DNA of 64,000 nucleotides from Asterias rubens (GCF_902459465.1 NC_047070.1:3286001-3350000), one strand, 5' to 3'; shown: positions 10,436 through 24,100, counted from the first letter of the stretch. Numbers and translations are program-made. The notes: generated by a model not told the origin, from the sequence alone.

Positions 10436-10535
10436 CTCCTTCCTAGATAGAACTGTGGAGAATCGTTCTGCTATTGTCTCCACGTGGAGGGTTAGGGTTA
10501 GGGTTAGGGTTAGTGATAGCAGAACGAAACCTCTG
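10436..10535. repeat. Hairpin repeat containing interstitial telomere-type units
   Basis: ATCGTTCTGCTAT and ATAGCAGAACGAA form the arms. The loop side holds four GGGTTA units (10489-10512). Confidence 0.75.
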
Positions 10536-10692
10536 TACCTGATGGTCTGTAAATGGTGTTAAGATGAATTGAAATCACAAAGTAACTTTTGACATTTCTT
10601 TCAACAGATCAACTTTCAGTGTCAGCCCAAGGAATGATCTAAGTTATTGACCCATCCTCTGTGTAACGTGAGGTGTGCCTGAAACAGTCATC

Positions 10693-13600
10693 ATGGGCAA
10701 GCGAACTGTCCAAGATGCCACCATTTCCGATATTCAAAAGAGGAAATTTCCCCTCAAAACATTATGTAAGTTTCCATCCATTTGACTTTGATCATGTGTA
10801 GTTGAAATGGAAAGGGTACAAGTTGTTGTCACTTTTGAAATGGTCACAAACTTACATGTGGAAATTGTAAATTACTATTGGACCGTTTCAAGGGGCACCA
10901 GGGGCACCAGGGGCATTGACGCAGTTGCCTCCATCAAGTATCAGCCCCGGTGTAGATGTAGACATTTAGTGAATCCGTCTTGAAGTGAGCAATCTGACTA
11001 CTTTTATTTTAATAGATGGTTTTAAAATAAAATTTTCCTTTATATTCAAACTTTGCTATTTTGGCTAAAGTTAAAACCTTTCTAGCTAGAAGTCTTTTAT
11101 TAATTTAGTGAGAAATTACCTCTTTCTCAAAAACTACATTACTTAAGAGGGAGTCGTTTCCCACAATGTTTTATACTATTAACAGCTCTCCAATGTTGTA
11201 ATTACCAAACTTGTACCTTCCCTTTAAGGATGATTTTATCTTTTATGAAAACATCATCAATATTTGAATATTTAGAATTGTTTATTTATTTATTTGTGTA
11301 TCTAGGTGTATGTAATACACATTTCGTGGTCGGATGGATCCGTCAATGTCATCTACAGACGTTACAGTAAATTCTTTGACTTTCAGGTAAGGAAATATTC
11401 CCTTCAATTTTTCTGTTTTTTAAACCAAAATACGATAGCCAGGAGCTGATAACCACAAAGAGCTATGTGTAATCTTAAAGGGTCTGCAGCTGGTTTCACG
11501 AAGCGCTAGGATTAATCCTAACTCGAGTTAGGACGGGTCTTAGGATGAGTTCAATGCTTCCTACGTATTTGGATACGGAACTGAACCCGTCCTAAGTCCT
11601 AAGATTAGTCCTACGTTAGGAAGAGTTTGGTGAAATCGACAGCTGGGTCTTTTTTGTAGGACACAAAACATTAATTTGCCACAGAGTTACATTAAACTTA
11701 CACAGTTTGAAGATAATGATGGTAGAAAGCTTCCCTTAAAATATGACTTGCTGAGGTGCTGTAGTTTTTGAGAAATGAGTAAAACACTGTCATATTTGCT
11801 GCAGCTTCCAAGGTTGTATCGCAAGCTTTCAGGACAAGTGAAAAAGCTGATAGACTAGTGAAATAAATAGTCCTTTATCATAGTGCAGCCATCTATCTTG
11901 AATTTGTCCCAAACTGAGCCGAGGTTGGAAGAACAAAACAGTCTGGTTCCTATTTGCAAAATGATTATTAGCATTCATAACTGTTATTCAATACCAGGAA
12001 CATGACCAAGATGGAGGCAGCATGGTAAAGGTCTATGGGAAGCTGTAACTGGTCCTTTGGCAAGTCACTAAAACAGCTCAGGGCATACCCTGACCAAACA
12101 GTGACGATATTAAGGTCAATAAACTGATCCGCTAGATTACCATTTCAACATTTGAAATATTATGGTTAAATACAAAAATACCATCTGAAAACTCACAAAT
12201 CAACATTGGTTATTTGAGTTGCTAAAAAAAATAAAAAAAATATGTTCACTAAATCCCTGTCAAATCTGAAATATTTTCACAGAAATGAAACAGTAGTTTG
12301 ATACAGGTCTGCTATGAAAAACTCAAAATTGATAATTTACATTGCAAACATGCATTACACATGTATTTATCTTGATACAGTTTATAATCCAGAACATCGA
12401 TCTGTGCGTTTAAAAACCATTGTTTATAACTGGGTTACTGCTTAGGCTTTGTTTGCTCATTTGAAGCCCTGTACCAAGGGGGCATGCTTTAAAAATACCC
12501 GGTGGCCCATAAGCCAGAGCAGAGCTGAAGATGTGGTTTCAAAAAAAGGAGGGTTAACCTTTAATTATCAAGAGATGTTTACTTACTGGTTAATTATTAC
12601 TCTCTCATTTTGTTTTGTAATCGATTGCAAGAATTCTTAGGCCTGAAGCTTCTTTTTGAAAGGGCAAAGGGATCCTCAGGCCTCATTTGGACCTTGGTAA
12701 AGGGCACAGCGTGTATGAGGAAATTGTCAATTTCTATTAAAACATTTCAAGGGGCATAAGGGCAGTGACCAGGGGTAATGGGCCATATTTTTGACCGCGT
12801 GAGGGCGCTCTCAATCACTTCCGGGGGTATATTCATTCATACGCAAAACAGTTTTTAAAGATTGGAACACATTATAACCACAGACATCTAATCCATCACA
12901 GACAATAAGACTTTTAAAGGAGCCGTTATAATCCACCTCTAAAGCAAATTGAAACTACGGCGCAACAAAAGTGACAGAACGCCTATTAATTTGTGCAGGG
13001 CGATTCGCGTGTACCCCCGGAAGTGATCAAAATACTATTTATAGCGCCCTCGCGCGGTCAAAAATAAGGGGCATTGAGACAACGCTGCCATCGTGAAGTG
13101 TCATGCCTGACATCCCTTAGAGTTATTGAGGTTGTCAGATAATTTTTTTTACACACCTAAATTCAGAACTACATTGTATAATTTTAAACCCAAAATTCTA
13201 AGCGTGAATATCTCATTGCCAACAATTTTAAACCTGATTTGTGCTTATAATATTTCTCTGGATAGGAAATTCTTAATTTTGTTTAGTAAACCTGTATTCA
13301 CATGACCTGTAGCTGGTCAATTAAAACACAAGATTGTGTAAAAATGACAATTGATTTTGGTTTGAACAATGACAATTTTACAGAACTAACGACCTCTGGT
13401 TTAACGTGCCAGCACTCTACTGACTGGGCTATATGTTGGGGGTCTCCCTATTTTGTCAATATCTTTGTTCGGGGGCTGCCAGTCAGAAGCCATACTTGGA
13501 GAAAGAACTTTCTTCCTCCACGAGGCATACAACTTGTCGCCAAAACTTACCCAGTCATTTCTCTTGTGGCTTATTCTGAAACAAAATATTGATTTGGTAA

Positions 13601-16600
13601 ATGATCTTTGTTATTCTAAAGGTGAAGCTGCTGAGTTTATTTCCCGAGGAAGCCGGAGCTAAAAATCCGACCCAACGAATGATTCCGTTCCTTCCCGGTA
13701 GGTTGCATCTTCATCAATTTTCTCATAGTGCCATTATTTGCTTATTGTACTGTTTCTTGTAAAACGCTGTGGTCCCGTGTAAAAGCGCTCTACAACTGCC
13801 TGTTATTATTAATATCAAAATAACGACACACTTTCATGAAATTTGTAAACTTGTACATCGGACGAGAACTCTAACACTACTTTTTGCATACACCTTCTGG
13901 GGTTGATAGTGGTAATAATTTATATAACAATAATAATTTAATTTAATTTATATTGCACTCTCTTCAGGACCAGCCTTTTCGAGGGTGCATAACAGTAAAA
14001 ATGCTATAATCAAATTACCCAGAAACAGTTTAAGAAAAAGGTGGTGTGTCTTCCGCGTTTATGCGTCTGTCTGATGCAAACTATAAACTCTGGCGTTTTC
14101 CAACTAATAAGGATTGCTTCAAAACGAAAGAAATCCGATGAGACAAAGAAACAAAACAAAACAACATTGGCATGATTGGCAACGAAAACCAAAACACCCA
14201 CATACTTCCCTTGTTTCACGTATTGGTATTTTGCCGGTACCTGTGCATTGTAACATAACTTATTTCCTTGTCCATATAATGTGTGTTGTTTATATACTTC
14301 CTGTTAGCATGAACCATGCAACTATTGTTGTCATGCTGGAAGTGCAAACACTGTTTGTCTGATACTACTGATCCTGAAGTGGTGTCTATAAGAAGTTCAC
14401 ATTGATGCAAGCATTTGGATATTTTAAAGGAAACTGAATTGTATTTAAAAACTTATTAAAAAGTGAATGGTTTGGGTGTAGGTTTTCTTCTTTCATGCTT
14501 TATTATTATTAAGTGAAATTGTATCTAAATCTGTGGTAAAGGTAAGGATTGGTAATGATAAAATCGCTGTATTTTTTTTAAGTTTAGTCTGAGAGCTTAG
14601 TGGAACAATTTTTTCTGTAAAGTATGTTCCTTTGGAATGAAGCAATATTCTAGAAAACAATAAGTAATTCACAAGGGCATTACATAAAGGCCCACATCAG
14701 GCCTGTATGCTTCGTAATCGTTTTTGAAAGGGCAAGGCGGCACGGGCATTTTTTTTTTGGTAAAGGGCACCCTATGAGGAAATTGTAAATTTCTACTGGA
14801 GCATTTCAAGGGTACCAAGGCAATGGCAAGGGGCAAAGGAGGCAATCGCCTTCGTTGACTCCGTGTAGTGTCAGACCTGCCACATGCTTGTAATATATAT
14901 TTTGTTTAACTACTATCTCCTAATTCTCACACAGATGAAGACCAAATCTTTAGAGGTTTCTTATTTCATGTAAATGGTTGATTACACAAAACTTGAACAC
15001 TGTCTGTGACTGTGTTATAAAGCTCTACTAATCATATAGGCATATTACCTTGATTTGAATTTATTTGTCAAGAGGAATTTTTTGTTTTGTTCTAATAAAT
15101 AATTAAAAAGGACCCTTCCTCCCTTAACAAAAATCATTATACAACAAAGAAAAATAATTTTTTTTAATGTTTGTTTGGTTTTCGAAGTTTGAAGAACTCT
15201 CCTGCTTCTGATCAATTGACACAAAGTAGAATAGGAATTGAGAAACTACCAAATTCTGAAACTTTTCATCTTTTTGAGTTTATTTTTTTTACAGGAAACA
15301 ATTCCTTCAATGTAAACAAGGTATAAATAACATCCATCTTTATCTTTGTTTGCGGCAGGTAAAAAGTTGTTTGGGCGGAGCCACACGAGAGAAGTTGCAA
15401 ACGGGCGGATGAAACAACTCAATGAATACTGCAAAGTACGTGCACCGTTTCAGTTTCTGTTGATTCAATTAGACCTAGGAAGAAACTATAAATAAGGGAA
15501 TCAATGTGTGGTTAAGAGGTTTTCAACTAGTGGTTTAAACCCAACTAGGCCTGGCTCTTGATAATTTTACCGAGACAAAGTCTAGGTAAATTATCAAGAA
15601 CCAGGCCTCGGCGGGTTTAAACCACTAGTGAAAAGAGATTCAACACATATTGATTCCCATTCATAAATACCTTTTTGGTCAAAAATCATCAACACTTTTT
15701 GGTCAAAAGGTAAAATAAATGCAAAAATTATAATTGTTCATGATTTCTCTCAGCACAACACTCCCCAGCTATGAAATGGTAAGGCCCTCAAGTAAACAAC
15801 TCCTTATAAGGGAATTCTGTGCGCGTCGCGCGTATCGCGTGATGTGGCACAACTGTCCCGGCCGTTGCTCTCGACCAATAGGAATGTCGAAACTGTCTTA
15901 TAAGCACAGGTGCAAGCTCGTGTGTCACGCCCATGTTTCAACACTTTTTACTGGTCATAAACAAAGGTTTATACACACCCACGTGATGCGCTCTCCACCA
16001 ATAGGAATAGCGAAACTGTCTGAGGTATTTATGAACAAATAGTAAACTTGCTGGTAAAACCATGTGTAAATCTCTTTTAGCACTTTTAGTGGGAGTCTTG
16101 GCTCTGAAAAGAACCGGTGTGGTATCCCGGCTAAAAAGAGACCACACCCGCTCTTTTCAGAGCCAACACTCCCTCGAAATCTAGGAATAAGGACACATTA
16201 TGAAAGTGTGCCGGGGTGACCTCGGGTAAAGAAAGTCCCAAAGGTCGATTTCACAAATAGTTAGGACTCGTCTTATCTCGAGTTAGGACAAGTAGCTCGT
16301 CCTAACTTAGGATTAATCTTAAGGTCTGCATGCTACAGTGCAGGTTGGGACTCGTCCTAATTCCTAAGATTAGTCTTAAGTTAGGATGAGTTTTGTGAAG
16401 TCGACGGCTGGCCTCCCCAGGCCTGTTTTCCCTGGAGATAAGAAATATAATTTGAAAAGCGCGTTTTCAGAAAACCTTACAAATAAGTTTTTAAAGATTA
16501 ATTTGAAATGGCACTATGTTGAACCTCCAGCTGTTGGTGAGACTCCCTACCAAGATATCCGAATGTGATGAAGTGATACAATTTATGACGCCAACCGCAG

Positions 16601-18111
16601 AGGACATCAACCCACCGAAAGAGGACGGGTCAGTTAAATTTATCTCTTTCTTGAGTCCATTAAGGCCGAGTCACACTGCAGCGATAACGAAAACGACATG
16701 GATAACGATGCAAAGAGAATGCATTTTATCGGTTGAATTGCTTCTAGAATACGCCCACGCTTAATCACCCATTCGAGGGCATGCATTTTTAACATTATCG
16801 TTTTCGTTCTCGTTATCGAGGCCTGATTCAACGGGCCTTTAGATTGTCCACCATCCTGTGGTGGTCTAAGAAATGAAGTCCCTCAAAACTTCCCTGTCCA
16901 GAGCTGTTGACATTATATCATGCATGCTACATGTATATATAGGATTTGAGGCATTGCATGGTGAGGTATCAATGTATATTGATTTGCAGTAACACCATGT
17001 GTGTATCAACTTGCCAGGTAGAGTTGTTCTTAGAGAACTGTCTTGCTTTATTCTACTGCCGTGGAGTAGATAATCGGAGGTTCGGGAGACTCCTCAGTTC
17101 TGAAAAGAACTGTCCTGCTCCTGACGATGACTAGAGCAAGCTAGTCGAAACGTTGAGACCAATTTCAGAACTGACTCCGCGGCAGTACAGTTAATTACGA
17201 TCCTATAAGCTAAAGTAGTAGTCCAGTCTAATTTCTATACCATCCGCCCTGGTAATAGTTAAAAAGCAGGACAGTTCTTTTCAGAACTGAGAAGTCTCCC
17301 GAACCTCGGATTATCTACTCCACGGCAGTAGAATAAAGCAAGACAGTTCCCTAAGAACAACTCTACATGTACATGTACCTGGCAAGTAGATACACACATG
17401 GTGTTACCGCAAACCAAATATACATGCTACATGTACTTGTTTTAAGTGTCATCTAGGCCACCACTTCATTATTTATTTAGACTGCTTTGGGTCTTCTATA
17501 CCCTCAGTCCCCTAGGCTCCCACACCCTCACTATCCCCTGTGCTTGATCCTACTGACACAGTTCAGTGAGCACACACCCCCCACACACCACCCAAGGCTC
17601 CAGAGCAGGTTTCACCACGCATCACCGAGCTTCATTTCCCGCCTCTATTTCCCGCCCTCATGCATCACCAAGCTAATCCACCTCCACAGTACTTAAGCAG
17701 CATGCAGCATCAGAGTCCAGCTTTCTCCAGAAGACGATCAGAGCATACTGATCGACACGTCGAATTGAAACCCATGGTTCTTTTCAGAACCACCCCAACT
17801 CATTAGAGATAGTCATTACATGGTGTTACCGCAAACCTTTCTATATTGTACAAGTATAATCAGTCCAATTGGCCTTTGGTCTTCCTTTTCCAGCGCCACC
17901 AGCTTTGTGTCCTTCCATGCACTGCTTTTAAAGATGTCATGATGTATAAAGAAGCCCACAATAAGCAAGTTCTTAAAACTGATTCCCTGTACATGAGGTG
18001 GCCATATTGAATGACTGGACCAATGACAAGTTCCTCAGAAGGTTTAAACAAATAATAACAACCACTCATTTTCTCTCCTTTTTGGCAGTGGTCAGAAGAA
18101 ATTCGGAAACG
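10693..18111 (+). CDS. SH3PXD2: SH3PXD2 exons 1-6: PX domain
   Basis: Residues about 5-130. The start [19 protein letters not shown] resembles vertebrate TKS N-termini. Exon 2 holds [12 protein letters not shown] and [12 protein letters not shown], including the RRYS-F motif whose arginine contacts the phosphoinositide 3-phosphate. Exon 3 has the proline-containing membrane loop ([12 protein letters not shown]), exon 4 [20 protein letters not shown], and exon 5 [17 protein letters not shown] and DINPPKED. Exon 6 (18089-18111) is a 23-nt microexon. Confidence 0.9.
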
Positions 18112-21100
18112 GTGAGTGGACTTTGCTGTCTGTTAACAACATCTTTCTTAAGGTCTTTACCAATTTTTGTATGTTTTTTAAATTTTTTTTATTAAAAAAA
18201 AACCCTCAATGGATTTTTCTTGCGTTGGTGAAATTAAACAATTCATTGTGTATACCATAGTTCCAATCATAGTTATATTAACAGTTACTTGGTCATTGCT
18301 TTCAAATCCTGTAAAAAAATTGTTAGGGTTTGTGGCACTTGGTTAAAATCCAAACAGGATCCAATTTCATTAAGTTGTACTTAACCAGAAAATGGTGCTT
18401 AGCAAATTGCTGAGCAAGAAAAAAGTTGGGCACCGGTGGCAATTGTATAAACTATATGGATTGTTGGCTTTAGCTGGTTACCTGTTTCTGCTAAGCAGGA
18501 TTTTTGTTGTGCTTAGCAAGATTTTGTACTTAGAGGAGGCTCTGGAAATCGGGCCCAGTGGATTCTTCCCCATACTTAATAAAATAGTAATAATACCCAT
18601 TTCTGCTAAGCAGTTGTTTCAGCTAACCTGTTTCTGCTAAGCAGGGTTTTGTGTATTGACAATGATTGAGCAAGATGTTGTGCTTGCAGGCTTTATGAAA
18701 TCGGGCCCAGCGGATTCTTCCCCATACTTTATAAAAATAATAACAATGCGCCAAATCTGTCACAAATTGGCACTCCTAAGCAGACTCACCATGTAACTGA
18801 GTTTAACTGTTTTAAAATCTTTGTACTACAGAGATTGATATGATCTCGGATCCCATCCAACCAGAGCAGTATGTCGTTATCGCAGATTACAAGAAACAAC
18901 AGAAGAACGAGGTGGAGCTGCATGCTGGCGACAGCGTTGAAGTCTTTGAGAAGAATGACAATGGTTCGTAAGATCTGTTACGTTAAACTAAGCCTGAAGT
19001 AGGATTTTAAACTTTGCATGGTGGATGTATAACTAAGAGAGGTTTGTGGTAATTAAATGTGACTTTCGCTTTTGAGTATAGTGTTGGCATCTGAAAACAC
19101 ACACAGTTGCGCAACAAGGGTGTTTTTTCTTTCATTATTTTCTTGCAACTTTGATGACCAATTAGGTCCAAATTTTCACAGGTTTGTTATTTTAAAGGAA
19201 AATTGTCCAGTGCCTTTAAAATGCAATGATCCAAATTTAACATATTTTCAAAACTATTAGTTGCAGACTTCAACTAGTTTTGATTTCCTTGTCTATTAAT
19301 TGTCTGAAAATGTAATGTCATTCTTAACTGGTTCTCTGCGCAGGTTGGTGGTTCATTAATTCTAATGACAATCAAGGATGGGCACCAGGGACTTTTCTGT
19401 CCAAGGGGGATGGAACTGGTGATGAAGAGGAGTCCATCGCGGGAAGTGGTAAGTCAAAAATGCATATTCATGACCTTAATGTACTAATTTCAATGGTCAG
19501 AGTTCTAAGCGTGTCAAATGCATATTCATGAGCTAATGTACTCATTTCATTGGTCAGAGTTCTGTTTCGTGTCAAATGCATATTCATGAGCTAATGTACT
19601 CATTTCATTGGTCAGAGTTCTATTTCGTGTTAAATGCATATTCATGAGCTAATGTACTCATTTCATTGGTCAGGGTTCTATTCCATGTGATGAAAAATTC
19701 ACAAAAAGTGGTTTGCCTTGTCGACGATCACATGTTTTGATTTTACCTGGTGATTTTGAGAGAATGTTAAATAAAACTTAAAAGCTAATAAGGATTTGTA
19801 TTTTTTATTCATTTAAGGTGTTGTCTGACTATAATTTGTTTATTGGGGATGTCTGCATGATTTTTTTTCACAGAACTTGGGAAAGTCCTCAGTACACATC
19901 CGTGTAATGGTAAAAATCAAACTATGTATTCTTCAACCCTGTTTCAAAACTAACATCTCACACACTTTAATGTCTTTGTAGTCTGAGCTCTATACTATAG
20001 CTTCACTTTTTCACCTTGGTCGAGGCCGAGCGGTTAAGAGCACGAATTCAACTTTGGGTGTTTCTGATCAGCAGAGTGTGGGTTCGAATCCCCAGCCGTG
20101 ACATTTGTGTCCTACAGCAAGACACTTAACCATTGGTTCGTCCTCGGATCGGACGTTAAGCTGTTGGTCCCATGTGTTGTGTAACGCATGTAAAAGAACC
20201 CAGTGCACTTATTGAAAAGAGAAGGGGTTCGCCCGGTGTTCCTGGTCCGATCGGCAGCAAATTAATGCGCCACAGCACCTTGTAAAGCATGACATGAACT
20301 ATGTTTCATAATTCAAACGTAGTCCCACAACGGCAGGAAATAATGTATGTCACAGCGCCAGGAGCGTCACTGGGTGACGGACATGTGCGCTATATAAGAA
20401 GCCACAACTAACTTGGTTTTAGTCCTAGCTCTATGGGTTCAGGGTGTCGTGGTCGAGTGGATAAGAGCACAGAATTCGAGCCCTGGTGTTTCTGTCAGCA
20501 GAGTGTGGGTTCGCGTTCCGGTCGTGAGACAATTCACTATAGTTGCTTCTTTCCACCCAGGGGGTAAATTGGTACCTGTAAGGACAGAGATGGTTCTTGT
20601 GATTGATTTAGTTATAGTAGCACAGATTTATTGCACTGGTTGTATTCTCCTCAGGGAGCTGAGATGATTTATGGAATGAATTCAATTGCCCAGTGACCAT
20701 AAGCCTTTTTGAGATAGGGCGGACACAATGCTACAACACTGTAAGGTTTGGGTAAGTCTGTCTGTGTACACCCAAACCAAACAGTACACTCCTATCATGT
20801 CCGCCATGCCTCAAAAAGGCTCACTGGTGATAAAGTGCTTTTAGACGCCCTTCGGGTGTATAACCAATTATTATCATTATTGATTTATCTTTGTTTCTAG
20901 ATGAGCATTACATCACGAATAACTCCTACAAGGGGCAGCAAGCAGATGAAGTCAGCTTTGAGACAGGAGCTGTCTTGAATGTTGTTCAGAAGTCCCTTGA
21001 TGGCTGGTGGAAAGTTAGGTATGAGGCAAAACATGTTTCCTGACGATGACTAGAGCAAGTCGAAAATGTTGAGACCAGTAGACCCTTCCCATGAAATATT

Positions 21101-24100
21101 TTAATTGCAGATAGCGCTTGCGAACTAACATTTTGGTTGGCAAAATGAGGGGAACATTGCGCTGTTTTGTACATGGCTAATAAGTGCGTGATGCAGATTC
21201 AAATGTGCATCTGCTTAGTGCACATCTATATTACGTTTGCCAACCAACAAGGTCTGTACACATGCGTGAATGTAATTAGCATATTTCATGGAAAGGGTCC
21301 ATTGAGAACTCAATCCGCGTTAGTGAAGTTAATATTGATCCTCTATAAGCTAAAGTAGAAGCCCCATTCAGCCGACGTTCCGCCCAGGTTGCGGTTAAAA
21401 AGCAGGACGGTTCTTTTCAGAACTGAGAAGTCACCCGGAATCTACAAATCTACTCTGTGGTAGTAAACTAATAGCAAGACAGTTCTCTTAAGAACAAAAT
21501 TTAGCTGGCAAGTAGACACACACGTGATAAGTTCATGGAGTTTTGGCTGGTTACACGTGATAAGGTCATGGAGTTTGGCTGGTTTTCTTGTTCTACTAAG
21601 CAATAAGCCATTATGCTTACTAAAGGCCTTTTCCAATACTCGGCTTGGGTTCTGGCTTGGGCTCCAGCTTTGACTACACACGTGATAAGTTCATGGAGTT
21701 TTGGCTGGTTTTCTGGTTCTACTAAGCAATAAGCTATTATGCTTACTAAAGGCCTTTTCCAATACTCGGCTTGGGTTCTGGCTTGGGCTCCAGCTTTGAC
21801 TACATCATCAATATAGTGAGCAGTGTACATATTAAACAGTGTTTCCAACATCAAACGAAACCCAGAGTCGGAGAACCATCACCTTAGCGAGATTTGTAAT
21901 TGTGATGTGAACTTCTGTAGTGCTTAGCAATGAAGATCAATTACCTTTGGGTGATTCTGCATCCAGCACAGCTAGCACCCTTGTGGGACAAACTAACATT
22001 AGTTTTTCAATAAAATGTGAAACTTTTGATCTCAACACTGGACAAATTTTCGTGCCTGTAAATTTCGACCAGTACTTAAATCTTCATCAGCAGGATGTCC
22101 CTGACACGGAAGTATATCCAGCATTCCAGTCTTGTGATCAAAATATGAACATTAAATTGTGTCGAATTACCAACACAGTCGATTTTCATGCTGACAACAG
22201 TCATGTAATGGTATTTGTAATTTGATGTGCATATTGTATGTTAACAGTTACCAAGGCAAGACTGGCTGGGTACCGGCTGCATTCCTTCAGCCGTATAACG
22301 GACCATCTGATATAACGGCCAATGCACCAACTCAACGCATCGGTAACGTCATGAATGTCTCGGATATCCTCAACAAGCGCAAAGCTGGAGAGACAGGGTT
22401 AAAATGTAAGCCTAGAAATCTTTTAGAAAAGAAGGACAAAAAAAATATCTGATTTTTTTTTTTATCTTGTGCATCATGTGTTTTTTAAATTAAATGGATG
22501 ATTTGTATTGTGAGTTTTCAGTGGCCTTATCATAGGGGGAGGGGCAGGGGAGAGACCCTCCTCCACGCTCAGAACCTTTGTCTCCCCCCCCCCTTAAATT
22601 GAGACAGAGATGCACAATTGAATGGTTGAATACATTAAATAGCCCCAACTTTTTTTCTTTGCCCCGACTTGTCCCACCTCAAATAAAAGTGTCTGATTAG
22701 GCCAATGTTCATTTCTATAAGTGTTTTGATAGACGAGTGAATTATTCAATAAAACACAGTTGGTATTTTTTGAACTAAAATACCAATTAAGCTCTCTATA
22801 AATGTCTAGTTATTATTCTTCTTCTTATTACAGCTGTTGGGACTGAAGCTAAACCCACACCACCGAGACGATGTACAGTCAGGGTAAGTTACTTTAAGAC
22901 AATTTATTAGAGCAAAAGCCATTCAACCTGTAAATACCATAATGACACCCGAGTGACGATACTATATGGGAAGTAGCGGCAGAGGGACCACCTTAACGGG
23001 ATGCAATCTTTTAAAGTATAATCCAACTCAATCCTTAAGTGTTAGCTTCTCATGTACTGAACTCTTTAATTTGGACATCACATTTACCAAAGAAGTGGAA
23101 TGCACATTTAAATGTTCACTTATAAACCCTCTTGTAAACCTAGCCCAAGATAAATAACGACACATTGAAAGAGGAAGGTAAATGTTTTTGTAGAAATAAA
23201 AATCATAAAGACTGAAAGGCAGTGTACACTATTGGTAATTACTCAAAATAATTATTAGCATAAAACCTTACTTGGTAATGAGTAATGGGGAGAGGTTGGT
23301 AGTATAAAACATTGTAAGAAACAGCTCCCTCTGAAGTGGAGTAGTTTTCGAGAAAGAAGTAATTTTCCACGAATTTGATTTCGAGACCTCAAGTTTAGAA
23401 TTTGAGGTCCCGAAATCAAGCATCTGAAAGCACACAATTCCGTGTGACAAGGATGTTTTTCTCTTTCATAGTTATCTCGCAACTCCGACGACCAATCGAG
23501 CTCAAATTTTCACAGGTTTGTTATTTTAAGCATATGTTGAGATACAGCAAGTGAGAAGACTGGTCTTTGACAAATACCAATAGTGTCCACTGGCTTTAAA
23601 ATGGTTCTGTATATGAAGACAATCAAACACTCAATATATCATTTTGTTATTGAAATGTACAACATTTTGTTCAGTACTTTCTATTTGTTTGCTTACAATG
23701 CAGCCAGTGGGTTCAAATAACGAGGTTTGTAGGTCACTATTCTTTGGTCATTATGTGCTGTGTCTTGTTTTATGTCCGTGGTGGAACACCAATCAATCTC
23801 TCAGTAACATTTCAATCATGTCAATTGGTCACAAATCAGATTGATGGGTCTCCCATTGTGGGTTGTCTTCCACACCAAACATTCAGAAAAGAGCAGAGGG
23901 CCCAATCTTTAAAAACTGTAAGCAGACATTTTCTGCTTACTGAACAGCATTAGCCGAAATTCTATTCCACCAACTTTGCTAATTTTTAAGCAAGGCGAAA
24001 ATTGTCTGCTAGCTTGATGGTGTTTCTGTAAGCAGATATGTGATGGAGCAACGATGCAAATCCATCCAAGTCCCAGGCCTGTATGCTTCGTTTTTGGAAG

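Larger units (their letters stand above)
7861..10607. other. AT-rich intergenic DNA upstream of SH3PXD2
   Basis: No exon recognised. It holds a family-F fragment at 8170-8245, the hairpin repeats listed separately, and long A/T tracts (9140-9420). The SH3PXD2 promoter and any far upstream exon are probably here or further 5', but I see no clear TATA box or initiator to assign. Confidence 0.45.

Noticed and set aside
16980..17420. Element J as an LTR retrotransposon terminus
   Set aside because: The two arms are inverted, not direct, and there is no primer-binding site or polypurine tract.
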